Notes under the pieces: generated by a model | Seen by the model: the letters and a program-made list of their open reading frames with translations, nothing else | Told to the model about the DNA's origin: nothing | The model's database searches: none | Translations under genes and position numbers: made by a program | Assembly (NCBI GenBank): GCA_949130485.1 | Contig: OX422194.1 | Span: forward strand, 202,883-266,882 | Direction: 5' to 3' | DNA: 64,000 nucleotides | Origin: Agelas oroides | Taxonomy: Eukaryota; Porifera; Demospongiae; Agelasida; Agelasidae | Part shown: one piece after another, positions 21,979 to 34,100 of the stretch | Layout of the letters: every line of letters starts with the position of its first letter | How positions within the stretch are numbered: the first letter of the stretch is position 1

Positions 21979-24763
21979 TTACATTCGCAGCACATTTAGA
22001 CGATGTCTGGACCGTGTGTGTACCTGTGACTCTGGAAACCTCAAACACACTTCTAAACAATGAAACAGAACCTGGAGAAAACAAACAAACAAACAAACAA
22101 GATTGAAAAATGCACAGCCTCTAGTTGATACCTTGCAGGGTGGGTAGCTTACCTCTCGTGTTTCATGAGGCAGTATCACACCGTCGTTGACCAGGTTAGA
22201 ACTGGGGTGTTCTGTCTCCTCCGCCTGTAGCCTCTCCATCTTCCAGACACCTCCTCCACCACTACCCACCTGGAAAGACAACAGACTGGACATAGACAGC
22301 AGTACTACACAGAGCTTCATGGTAGCCTGGCATTCTATCACAGATGCATCTTGTAGCTTCGATCGTTCTCCAAGAAATCTGGGAGGATTCAAAAGCTAAT
22401 TCTGAGACTATATATAGTCAATTCATTGCTCACCTCCCTCCCGCACAACTATGTGGTAGTGATGTCGGGGCCAAATATAATAGTATACACACATGTACCT
22501 GTGTGTCCTGTGCCTCCAGAATATGCTCCGGTTGAGCCACGCCCATTCTTGCATGTGGCCAGCAGAAGAGAAAATTAGGTTGCATTGCTCGGCCACACTG
22601 GAGAGAGGTGGAGGAACATACTGTATGTGTATTTACCGGTGTGTGTTGGGGGAGAGGGGAGCGTGTATACCATGGCATAGCTGCTGGGTCCATAGCTCCC
22701 TCCCATGACTACAGTAATCTTGGGCACAGTGGAGCAAGCCAGGGTGGCCATCATCTGTGCCCGGCTCTTGACGGTGGCTCCATCGTTTCCAGTCTCGGAG
22801 AGAAACTGGGCATCAGAGGGAGTGTTTTGAAGGAAGAGAAGGGGAATTCCCCTCAGTGTGCACATCCGGATGAAGTGAGTTCCTTTGACGGCAGCTGTAG
22901 CTGATAGTTCACCATCATTGGCTAGTAGCCCCACCAAGTGTCTGTGGAGGGGAAGAGGGAGGGAGGTGAGTGTGGGAAGGGGAGAGCATGTGGGGGGGGG
23001 GGAGAGGGTGCTGTTACGGCTCCCTCCTATGCACCCATTGATCCTGGCAAACCCAGCACATAGGGTGGTTCCAAACTTCTCCTTGAATGGGTGAAACCGA
23101 CTTCCATCCACTAAACGAGCAATAATCTGAGAAAGAAAGAGAGAGGAGAAGGCCATACTACACCAGCCCTCCAACGAGGGGAGTGTGTGTGTACCCACCT
23201 CCATGATGGGCCAGTTCTCCAGCCCTGTTGCTGGGATCAATCTTGCAAACTCCTCTTCACTGTCAGAATAGAGTGGCAGCTCTAGACACAAAAAGTTGGG
23301 GTAACAGTGTGAGGTGTTAGCCTGTTTTAGCCTGCAGTTCTGTTTATTGGTACGTAGCCAATCATAGACAAGGCCTAGACAGTCTTCTACAGAGACAAAG
23401 GGTATGCCCCTATAATCATGGTACCACTGGCACCTGGAGTTGTGCGGTTAGTGGAAGGTCTGGAGGACAGGTTGAGGCAGGCTACCACCAGACGTGTGAT
23501 GGAGAGAGCTTCTTCCTCGGTGGTGGCGTAGTGGTCTGTGCAGCCACTGATACCACAGTGTACGTCTGCTCCTCCCAGCTCCTCTGAAGATATAATGGCA
23601 CCTGTTGCTGCCTGGGGGAGAAGGAGGGATGGGGGAAGGGAAGGAAGGAAGAAGGGAGGGTGGAGAGAGGAGGCAGGAGAGAGAGGGGGGGAAGGAGGGG
23701 AGAGAGAGGGTGGGAGGAGGAAGGAGGAGGGGAGGGAGGAGTGGAGATGGAGGAGAGGTACAAGGAAACAGACCAGGTTACCTTGACCAAGGGCGGACCC
23801 CCGAGGTAGAGTGACCCCACCCCCTTCACAATGACAGCCTCATCTGACATGGTGGGGATGTAGGCACCTCCTGCAGTACACGGTCCACATACCACTGCAA
23901 TCTGGGGGGCAGGGGAAGAGAGGGAGGGAGGGAGGGAGGGAGGGAGGGAGGGAGGGAGGGAGATAGCTCAAGTAGGAGAGAAGAAGGAATGGGGGGGGGA
24001 GAGGAGGAGAGGGAAAGGGCTACCTGTGGAATTCCCATCGAGGACATGACAGCCTGGTTGCGAAACATCCTTCCTCCATGATTCTTGTCCGGAAACACTT
24101 CTGCCTGTGTGAGTCGAGCACCACATTGAAGATCACACACACACACACCCCTCTTTCCCATCACACACAAGCTCACTCCTACACATGCACCTGCAATGGA
24201 AGAAACGCTCCCCCTGAATCCACGAGATAGATGCACGGAATTCCATTCTGCATTGCAATCTCTTGTGCCCTTAGCACTTTCTTCACACTAATGGGGTAAG
24301 ATGTGCCCCCTTTGAATGTCCAATCATTGGCAGATATCACGCACAGCTCTCCCGATACTGTCATTAGGGCTACAATATTGCTGGCATTGTAAACATCACC
24401 ATAAGGCATGTTGAGCCCTGCAAATGCGGAAAGCTCGAGCACGTTTGTCCCTTTGTCTCTGAGTAGCTGTATCCTCTCCCTCACAGTTAGCTTCCTTCCG
24501 GCCCTCTCCGACTGTGCCAATGTGTCATCCTTACGTCTGATCTTTGATCTGGTTAGCACCACCTCATCAAAGAGTCTCTTGTTGGCAGCCACGTTTCTGT
24601 CTGAGGCAATCCTCTTGTGAGTCGTGATGACAGGGAAAGGTGGCAATGAGGAGGTGTTTCCGGAACAGACATGTCTGGCTAGTCTCAGAAGAGGATAGGG
24701 TGTGTGCATGGTTGAAGCTCGAAGCAACATGGTGGGGGAGATGAGCAGCGACACTGGCACCAC
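21979..24763 (-). CDS. MCCC2-like acyl-CoA carboxylase carboxyltransferase subunit, divergent
   Basis: Ten exons, 5' to 3': 24191-24763, 24024-24104, 23782-23901, 23434-23611, 23199-23281, 23035-23126, 22671-22941, 22499-22597, 22153-22269, 21979-22071. The product is 568 residues (human MCCC2 563). An Arg/Ser-rich N-terminus (MLLRAST...[10 protein letters not shown]) looks mitochondrial. Family landmarks: [120 protein letters not shown]. Active MCC beta subunits carboxylate 3-methylcrotonyl-CoA in leucine breakdown. Here the usual GGSYGAGNY reads GGSYGPSSY, the GGEQAA motif after WPNAR is absent, and the loop after FLQN is changed. A paralogue with altered or lost activity is likely; it is not a frameshifted pseudogene, because all exons stay open. 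Confidence 0.85.
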
Positions 24764-24836
24764 GAGCCAATATATTAGGGTCAGTCTCTTTGTCTCAGAG
24801 TGGTCAAGATGGGTGAACTCCTGTTCATTAATTTTG

Positions 24837-24875
<39 letters not shown>

Positions 24876-25181
24876 GGTGAAAGTGACCAATCAAATTTGT
24901 CTCTCTATTATCAATAGCACAAATCATCTACCTCTCATTCCCCTTGCTGGGATGGGGTCTTGCAAGAGCACAGTCATGCACAGGGCGTAAGGGGGGCGTG
25001 AGGGGGGTGCGGCTCGTAACTACAGTTCATGTCATCACAAACGGGGCTCACTAGTACTTTGCTTCAAGTCTAGCGTTCTGCGATATTGCAAACAAGCTAC
25101 TCCCAGGAACCAAAAACAACAAGGAAGAGTTACGGACTCACCAGAGGGCGCCGAGGAAGCTTCCTCGGTCAAGAAAGTGTG
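24764..25181. promoter_or_regulatory. Divergent promoter region of the MCCC2-like and SLC35D genes
   Basis: 418 bp lie between opposing start codons. It contains a (GT)n run of about 35 nt at 24838-24873, a GGGGGGCGTGAGGGGGGTGC stretch at 24989-25010, and no open reading frame of note. Shared promoter function is inferred from the layout. Confidence 0.5.
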
Positions 25182-28100
25182 ATGATGAGCGCTCAGGAAG
25201 AAAGATGGGCGGAGTCAGAGGGACGCAACATGAGACGAGTGTTTGTTGCAAAGCTAATGGGTCAAATTGGCGCCTCTTTCTTCTTTGGAGTGGCCTCCAT
25301 TCTCATCACCACAGTGAACAAGGTCGTACTTACGTCTTACAAGTGAGTGCGCTCAATAATGGCGATGTATTCTAATTAATGATCATGACTTAATATCCCT
25401 AAGCTGCTAATATAAGAAGCTTGGCCCTGCCTTTTACTGGGGTATGGAGGGAGGAAGGGAGGGAGGGGAGGTGCATATTCCAAGGTGGCTGTATGCTGTG
25501 GCCAGCTGGCACCTAGCTGCCGGCACAATGTATGCAGTCCAGGTGTAAAAATCCTACAAGACATAATTATTGGGAATACATTCTGAGCACTGTGCATGCT
25601 TTTGTTGCCATGGTAATACGTCATATTGAAAGTCAAGGAACGTCCCACGATCGTGTATATTACCATGGAAATTGAAATGCTCAAAAGGATCGATAGTCAT
25701 GCACAAGAGCGCATAAGAAAAATGGGTGGTGGAAGAGAACCTGAACTCTCGATAGTGACAGCAGAATCTCCGCTTGTCTTATAAATAGAGCCTCCTGTTA
25801 TATGCCCTCCCGTGTGGCTTCACTAGGTAGGTATGAAATATTGATGGCTGCACGTGCAAGCGAACTTTGAACTGGTTCCGCCACACGTGTTTTGGGACAC
25901 ACGAGAGATTTTGCCTGTTTCACAAAACAGTGAACTTCCCCTCTCCCTCTTTTCTCATGTGTTCTTGTCGTGCAGATATTTGTCGGGCGGTCATCAGGGG
26001 TGCTAGAAGTGTTTTGGGGGGGAAGGGAGAGGAGGAAAGCGGGGGAAAGGGGGAGTTATATGCAATAGAATAGTGTTTCCTTTTATGTATATAACTCATA
26101 CTTCAGGGGTGTGTTAGTTTATGACAGCTCAGATGTTCCATCAATCACTAATAATGATTATGTGCAATAGAATACCAGTATAGCAATACCTCACATAACC
26201 AAACGTAAAACGGACAGTGGACGGAAATCCGTATACTATGCTGCCATTTTGAGTTGCAAGGAAGACCGCGGTCTATGGAGCTTAAGTACAGCGAAGCACT
26301 TTGCGAGCTCACTGCGTCAACGAGGCATGCAGGTAAGCTTATTCGCTTCGGTGAGTGTTAGGTCCTGTTGAGACCTTGTGCATTCTGGGTGTAAATGTAA
26401 AATCACTTTCTGCGCTGGTGAGAAAGGAGCTTCCAAACTGCTCTGCTGTACTTAAGCTCCATAGACCGCGGTCATTTTTGCCACTCAAAATGGCGTCGTA
26501 GTATCCGGATTTCCGTCCACCATCCGTTTCACGTTTGGTTACATGAGGTGATGATGTCAATTGCATAAGGTCTATTTCCTTTATTTATGCTCATTATGTT
26601 GTTTTTAATGACTAATATGTGCAATATGATACCAGTATTTCCTTTATTTAGGCTCAGATGTTACCGATATGTGCATCCATTCACTCGAGTAGTTCTCTCG
26701 TGACTTCCTGTTTTGTTTTTGTTCTGCAGGTTTCCCTCCTTTCAAGTTGTAGGCCTAGGCCAGGTAAGCAAGACGCTATGAGTCCTGAAATAAAACTGTA
26801 CTATACTGGGCCAGTATTGAGTAAATACACTGTAGTAGGTTCTGTATATACAGTCACATGGGCAGACGGATTATTGCCATTTTCGTTGTTTTGCCATTTA
26901 TGGCTTGGTCACAGCTGTCTGTTTGGTTGTAAAACTGTCAACAGTGCAGAAGAATACTCGCAGTCTATGTGCATGTTCAAGTCACAATATCAGCCCTCAA
27001 GACAGTACTCCACACTTGGAGAAGGAACGAGACACTTGCTTCCATTGCTGTGTCGTGGGTTGTCCACTTTACGTATTCTACATTCCCTCTTCATAGCTCT
27101 GCTACCTATGGTTGAATGCACAAAGGATTTTCTGCTGAGGTTCAGGGTCCATGAAGCGAATGTATTATGAAACAATGTAGGGCTGGAAGCTTGCCAAGTG
27201 GATGTACTAAGAGGTAAGGTCTGCTGTCCAGGGTTGCATGGGGTCCACCAAGCAGGCATACCTGGAGTTTTGCACAGCACACGGGAAACTGGTACTGAGG
27301 GGGACGAATGCTTTGCTGGAGACCTAGAGAGCAAAGGCCTGGAATGGTAGACTCAGCGTCTAGATGCCACAACATAGCAGGCATTCCACCAAGTGGATTC
27401 CATCACTGGGAAAGTCTAAATAGTCAAGCTTTATCTAATGTTGTTGTGTGTCATTGAAAAGGGCTACAGTATCGAAACATTGGCGGGAAAATGTGGGTCG
27501 GTAAAAGAACTCTAACTCTGAAATTTCACGTTGAAACCTGTAAACACAATGCACGATCCATGTGGGGCCATAATTGGAATAATTGGTATATAGCTGATGA
27601 GAAATAAACAGCAGCTTTATTGTATATCCTATCCTTGTTTCTTGGCCTTCACGCATCCACTTTTTGGCACATGTATGCAAAAACTGGACGTGGAAAGGCC
27701 CAATAACAAAATTTAGGTCAATGCCATTTTCTTGTTGTTTACACTTGTTGTTGTTGTTGTTTACTGTTGTTGTTGTTGTTGTTTACTGTTGTTGTTGTTG
27801 TTGTTGTTTACTGTTGTTATTTACAGTGCTGTTGTTCTGTGACTTCACAGATGTTTGCTATAATCCTGGTGTTGGGAGTGAGTAAGCTGCTTGGCTTAGT
27901 GAACATTCCTAATCCAAGCTGGGACCAATTTAAAAGAGTAAGACCCTCTCATTACACTGTAACGTTCAAAATGGAAGTAATTACTCATATTATAGCATTG
28001 AGTTATAACGGTTTTCTTCACCACAGGTATTTCCCCTCCCGATATTTTACCTTACAAATCTCATTTTTGGCCTGGGAAGCACTCAGAGTCTAAGGTAGGT

Positions 28101-31100
28101 CTATAGTACCCCGATCCTGTGTGGATGCACCCTCGTTCACACTCCTCATCACCTCCAGTGTTTGATTATAATACGAACGCCTGGGAACGAGGCTGGTGTG
28201 GGAACATGTTATCTTCCTTCTCTTTACAGTCTACCGATGTTCACAGTGCTGCGGCGGTTCACCTTGATCCTGGTCTCTGTTGGACAGATACTCATTCTAA
28301 AGTAATGAAGATGGTGTAGTAGATCTATACCCAAACCTGAAGCATGTTCTCAGTATGAGACCAATTCCTTGATTTTCCTTTGGAAACTCACAGAGAGCTG
28401 AATGGATGATGCATTGTTTGTTTGTTTTTTTTTCACAGCAAGTACGAGTCGGTTGTGGTGAACATTTGTCTTGTTCTGATGATTGGAGGTGCAATGGTGG
28501 CTGCGCTGTGAGTTAGTGTCTGTTCTAGCCTCGTTCACACGCTGTGTGTCCATGAGCCGTGCTCTTATTCAGCGGTTTTTCCCGGGCATGATCGTGCCTG
28601 GAGCATGATCGTGCCTTGAGCATGATCGTGCCTGGACCATGATCATGCCTGGAGCATGATCGTGCCTGGAGCATGATCATGCCTGGAGCAGGATCGTGCC
28701 TGGACCATGATCGTGTCTGGAGCATGATCGTGTCTGGAGCATGATCGTGCCTGGAGCATGATCGTGCCTGGAGCATGATCGTGCCTGGAGCATGATCATG
28801 CCTGGAGCAGGATCGTGCCTGGAGCATGATCGTGTCTGGAGCATGATCGTGCCTGGAGCATGATCGTGCCTGGAGCATGATCGTGCCTGGAGCATGATCG
28901 TGCCTGGAGCATGATCATGCTTGGAGCAGGATCATGCCTGGACCATGATCGTGCTTGTGAGGGAGATCGTGCTTGTGAGGGAGATCGTGCTTGTGAGGGA
29001 GACGACAAGTGAATGTTGAACTGTCTTGTGAGTGAGTGTATGTATCTTTCCCAGCAATGACCTTGCATTCAACGTGACTGGCTACGTCTTTATTATACTG
29101 AACGACATCTTCACCGCAGGAAATTGTAAGTGGTACATTAACACCCTCACCCTCCCATCACGCCCACCCTCACCCTCCAATCACACTCACCCTCCTCTAC
29201 ATGATATCACTCATATAGCTTAGCCTTCCCTTCATAGATGGACGCACACCCTCGCTTCATAGATGGACGCACACCTTCCCTTCATAGATGGACGCACACC
29301 CTCGCTTCATAGATGGACGCACACCTTCCCTTCATAGATGGACGCACACCTTCCCTTAATAGATGGACGCACACCCTCACTTCATAGATGCACACACACC
29401 CTCACATGTATGACTGCGATTTGGAAGAATAACAGCCTAGCTGCAATCTGACCGTCCCTTACCTAGTTGTGATCTGACCGTCCCTCACCAAGCTGCGATC
29501 TGACCGTCCCTTACCTAGCTGCGATTTGACCGTCCCTCACCTAGCTGCGATCTGACCGTCCCTCACCTAGCTGCGATCTGACCGTCCCTCACCTAGCTGC
29601 GATCTGACCGTCCCTCACCTAGCTGCGATCTGACTGTCCCTCACCTAGCTGCGATCTGACCGTCCCTCACCTAGCTGCGATCTGACCGTCCCTCACCTAG
29701 CTGCGATCTGACCGTCCCTCACCTAGCTGCGATCTGACCGTCCCTCACCTAGCTGCGATCTGACCGTCCCTCACCTAGCTGCGATCTGACCGTCCCTCAC
29801 CTAGCTGCGATCTGACCGTCCCTCACCTAGCTGCGATCTGACCGTCCCTCACCTAGCTGCGATCTGACCGTCCCTCACCTAGCTGCGATCTGATCGTCCC
29901 TCACCTAGCTGCGATCTGACCGTCCCTCACCTAGCTGCGATCTGACCGTCCCTCACCTAGCTGCGATCTGACCGTCCCTCACCTAGCTGCGATCTGACCG
30001 TCCCTCACCTAGCTGTGATCTGACCGTCCCTTACCTAGCTGCGATCTGACCGTCCCTTACCTAGCTGCGATCTGACCTTACCTTACCTAGCTGTGATCTG
30101 ACCGTCCCTTACCTAGCTGTGAAATACCAGTCTCTCTGTGTAGCTCTGCACGGCTGTGTCGTGTGTGGAGGAGTGACTCTCTGTGACTGTCACATGTTGC
30201 TTAGTTCTAATTCATAATATTGATGTCTCGGACATGACCACTTGAGGGGCAACTAAACAAACAGTTCATGACTTTGTCTGTACACAATTCGCTATGGCTT
30301 CATGGCTTGCTAACATGGTTAGCTTTGTTGCATCGTTGAACACATATCTACAGGGTAGGTGTGTGTGTGATGGGAGGAGGAGGAGGAGGTGTGTGTGTGT
30401 GTGATGGAGAGGGTGGAGGAGGATGGTGTACATGTATGTTTGGGCCTGACTCTTCTCGCTGGCATGTAAACACGGCATGACCTCACAGTCTAGACGCTTA
30501 GGTCATGCACTTTAGTTGTCTGTACATCATGTTACATTTAGTAATACCCTCTGTGTGCCCCCCTGTGTCGGAAACACACCCAATGCCCGAGCTACTTATA
30601 GGGGTATGTTAACCATTTATCTTTGTTGATAGGAATGTAGTGGGATGACATCAGCATTGTTTGACCTCTGACTGACACCCAGCTGCTATAAAAGGCAGTT
30701 GCATCTATTCTGGGTGTGAATGGTTGCTAGGCACAGTGTTTCCATACACACTGAACCATGTGCTCTGGCTTGTATACTAGTCCCATTCCCAGACTGCCTG
30801 GGAATGGAACCTGGTTTATAAATTGTCCACTTTCTCTTGTTTAGCTCTTTATAGCAAGAAGAAGCTGGACGCAGAGGTAAGATGACTTATGTACGTCATA
30901 TATACCCACATTCACTTTGTCCCCTCTGAATACATGTGTATACATACACACATACATACATACATACATACATACATACATACACAGATTGGCAAATACG
31001 AATTAATGTTCAACAATGCAATTTTGGTGGTGCTACCAGCTTGCTTTCTTGCATGGATTACTGGAGAACTGCAGATGGTACTTATCCCTCCCACTCTCCC

Positions 31101-34100
31101 CCTCTCCCTCCCTCCCTCCCTCCCCACTCTCCCTCTCTGCTTCTCTCCCTCCCTTCATCCCTCCCTCCCTCCCTCTGTCCTTCCCTCCCTCCCTCTGTCC
31201 TTCCCTCCCTCCCTCTGTCCTTCCCTCTGTCCTTCCCTCTGTCCCTCCCTCTGTCCCTCCCCCTCTCTCTCTCCCTCTCCCTCTCCCTCCCCCTCTCCCT
31301 CCCCCTCTCCCTCCCTCCCTCCCTCCCTCCCCCTCTCCCTCCCTCCCTCCCTCCCTCCCCCTCTCCCTCCCTCCCTCCCTCCCTCCCTCCCTCCCTCCCT
31401 CCCTCCCTCCCTCCCTCCCTCCCTCCCTCCCTCCCTCCCTCCCTCCCTCCCTCTGTCCCTCCCTCTCTCCCTCTCTCCTCAAAAGGTAATAAAGTTTTAG
31501 TAGGACAATGTGGTAACAGAAGTAGAGCTTCCTTACACACATGTCCTGTTATTTATTTTCTAATTCTTTCTCTCGGCTCAGAAAGAAACATTCACCATAT
31601 CTTTAACAATGTTACCAGTTGACAGGGTCACAAGCTTCCTCTAGTGTGCACACACACTTCCAATGAGTATCCGCACCATGGTTTTAATCACTCACGGCTT
31701 CTCCAAATTTGGCAACCTTTTCGATTTTAAGTTACAAATGTTTACATACAATGTGTGTGCAGTGTGTTGTCTGGCTCTCCCCCATTTGGTCTCCCCCGTC
31801 TTTCTGAGATCTTTTCACTTTTCTTAGTCTCTCTTCCCAGGCGTACGAGTTCCCTGGATGGTGGGACGTGGGTTTTCTGTTCAGCTTTTTCCTCTCCTGC
31901 ATCATGGGGTAAGTGTGCCACTGCGTGAGCAACCACATGTCCTGAAAAAGGCAGATCACACGTTTTGCACGGTGTGCAGGACACATCTTGGCCAAATCCT
32001 GCATGCAGTTTTGTCTAAAGCATGCATGAAGAATCAGTGAACCACATCTCCTGAAAAAAGGCAGGCTTAGATGTTATGCAAAGTCACTCACTGCACAGGA
32101 TGCATTTCAGCCAATACCAGCCCTCATCAGCTGCGCTGGGATGACTACGAGATGGCCATCTCATGCTGACCTATGGTTGTAGAACTGGTTCAGAAGTTAT
32201 CTCCAGTTGTACTTGCTTCCTTAGCGTGAAACGTGTAAACAGCTCTGATCTAGCCCACACAATTCTTAATTCCTCTGTCCATCAGAGAACACTAATCTAG
32301 TTCTCAAGCTAATCTTGCATTTGTCGTGAAGTGTTCTTTCTCTTTGTAAATGGAAGACGCTTCACTGTTGCGTATGCTGCACTGTTTTTTGATTGGCAGC
32401 TAAAAGGGTCCACAAAGCATACAGCACTCTAAGAGCTATAGATACGCACACTTTATTAGTGCTAGCAACCAGTTTATGGAGGACCGGTTGAAAGCCGTTT
32501 GCCATTCTCTGCAATAAATAGCTCCTTGTACCCCCCCATATGTGCCGTGGATACCATTCCTCCTCCTCCTCCTCCTCCTTCTGCTCTCAATTAATATCAA
32601 TATTAGTAGCCTCAACTGTAAATGAAGGCATGTTAAGGTGAAATAGACGAAAGTGAAAAAGCTGGCTGTCACCAGAAATCAAACCCAGGGGCCCATGGCT
32701 TGATCCGCCCAGTCCACTACATGTAGGGGTCTTGTGGTCGTAACTTACTGTTTAGAGCACTGGCAGTTCAACAAGCGAGAGAGCCTGAGTTCTGGATTCT
32801 CAATGACTGCCGGCTTCTCACTTTTCCTTTATACTACAGTGGCTTCTCAGTTGGCTTCTGCATAAATGAAGAGAAGGTTATCTGGTACCAACTTGAGCTC
32901 GGAAAATAACTTGCCGACATTTCGATTGAATGCTCCAGTCGTCATCAGGGCGAAAGTTGATGACGACTGGAGCATTCAGTCGAAACGTCGGCAAGTTATT
33001 TTCCGAGCTCAAGTTGGTACCAGATAACCTTCTCTTCATTTACTATCAAACTTGTATTTACGATCAACAATCAGAAGGCGGGGTAATGTCGTTATGTTTT
33101 GATATTTCCTGCAGTTTCGTGTTGATTTACGCCACCTTCCTCTGTACACAGTATACCTCTGCACTTACATTGACAGTTGTGGGGTGCATAAAGGTAGGCC
33201 ATTGCCTTGTGCATACAACACATCTTTTACTGTGGCCTCCAAATTTTGAGAAATCAGTATGAATTAGCACCCGAAGGTAAGGATTAGTGTGTGACCCTTT
33301 TTAGTAACCTTTGCTTCAACTGGAACTAAAGCTCCCTTTTGTGGTGGAAATGGTGTAATTGGTGGATTGTTGCTAGCTGTACCACAGCACCTACCTTGGC
33401 TTTATAGCATCCTACTATATGCATGCATTCCATCCAGCATTCCTTCCTGACCATGTGTGCATGCTCTTCCTGAGAATGTGGTTGATATTTTCCTGCTTTT
33501 GATCCCCTGAGCACAAAATAATTGTTGCATCACATGTGTACTTTTTGGAGTGAAACAGTTCACCTTTAAATCCATCCTTGCATTGTTTTCAGCCAATCTT
33601 CTGCAATCCATCATAACTGGCTTCCAGAATTTATAAAACCACAATTTTCGAATTAATTAAAAAGCACAGAATAGTAGCGGAACAGCCCAAGAGGTGAAGA
33701 GGGAGGAGAGGAGGAGGGGTGGTTTGTTGTGCAGATTTTTCCTGTGCTTTACGAGTGGAAAGTCCCCCAGAAAGAAAAGATTACAAAGCTCCTCTTTGTA
33801 GTGGAAATGATTTAATTGATAGATTTTTACAAGCTATACTATAGCGCTTCCCATGGCTTTATAGCATCCTGACTATGTGCAGTGTGGTTGAACCCCCCCT
33901 TACTAAACTGTGCTGCCCTTTCCTGCTTCCAATGCAAATATAGCATAAAAATGTAGTGTGGTTGTATAACTTACTGATTTGGAGTGAGTTCTCAGAAACC
34001 ACCATTTAATGGAAGTCCATCCTTGCTAGTTATGTGATGTGGCTGAAACTTCATTAAAAATGCGAGTGTATCCATACCAGAAACCATTAGATCAGGGAGC

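Noticed and set aside
28525-29068. Cys-Ser-Arg-His-Asp repeat peptides on the minus strand
   Set aside because: Produced by the 17-bp CATGATCGTGCCTGGAG minisatellite within an intron of the opposite-strand gene.
29435-30125. CRISPR-like regular array
   Set aside because: Units are directly contiguous with no unique spacers, in an intron of a eukaryotic gene; it is a minisatellite.
31033-31622. Long open frames on both strands (Leu/Pro/Ser-rich and Arg/Glu/Gly-rich)
   Set aside because: They are translations of the CCCT polypyrimidine array in an SLC35D intron and interrupt the conserved exon pattern of that gene.
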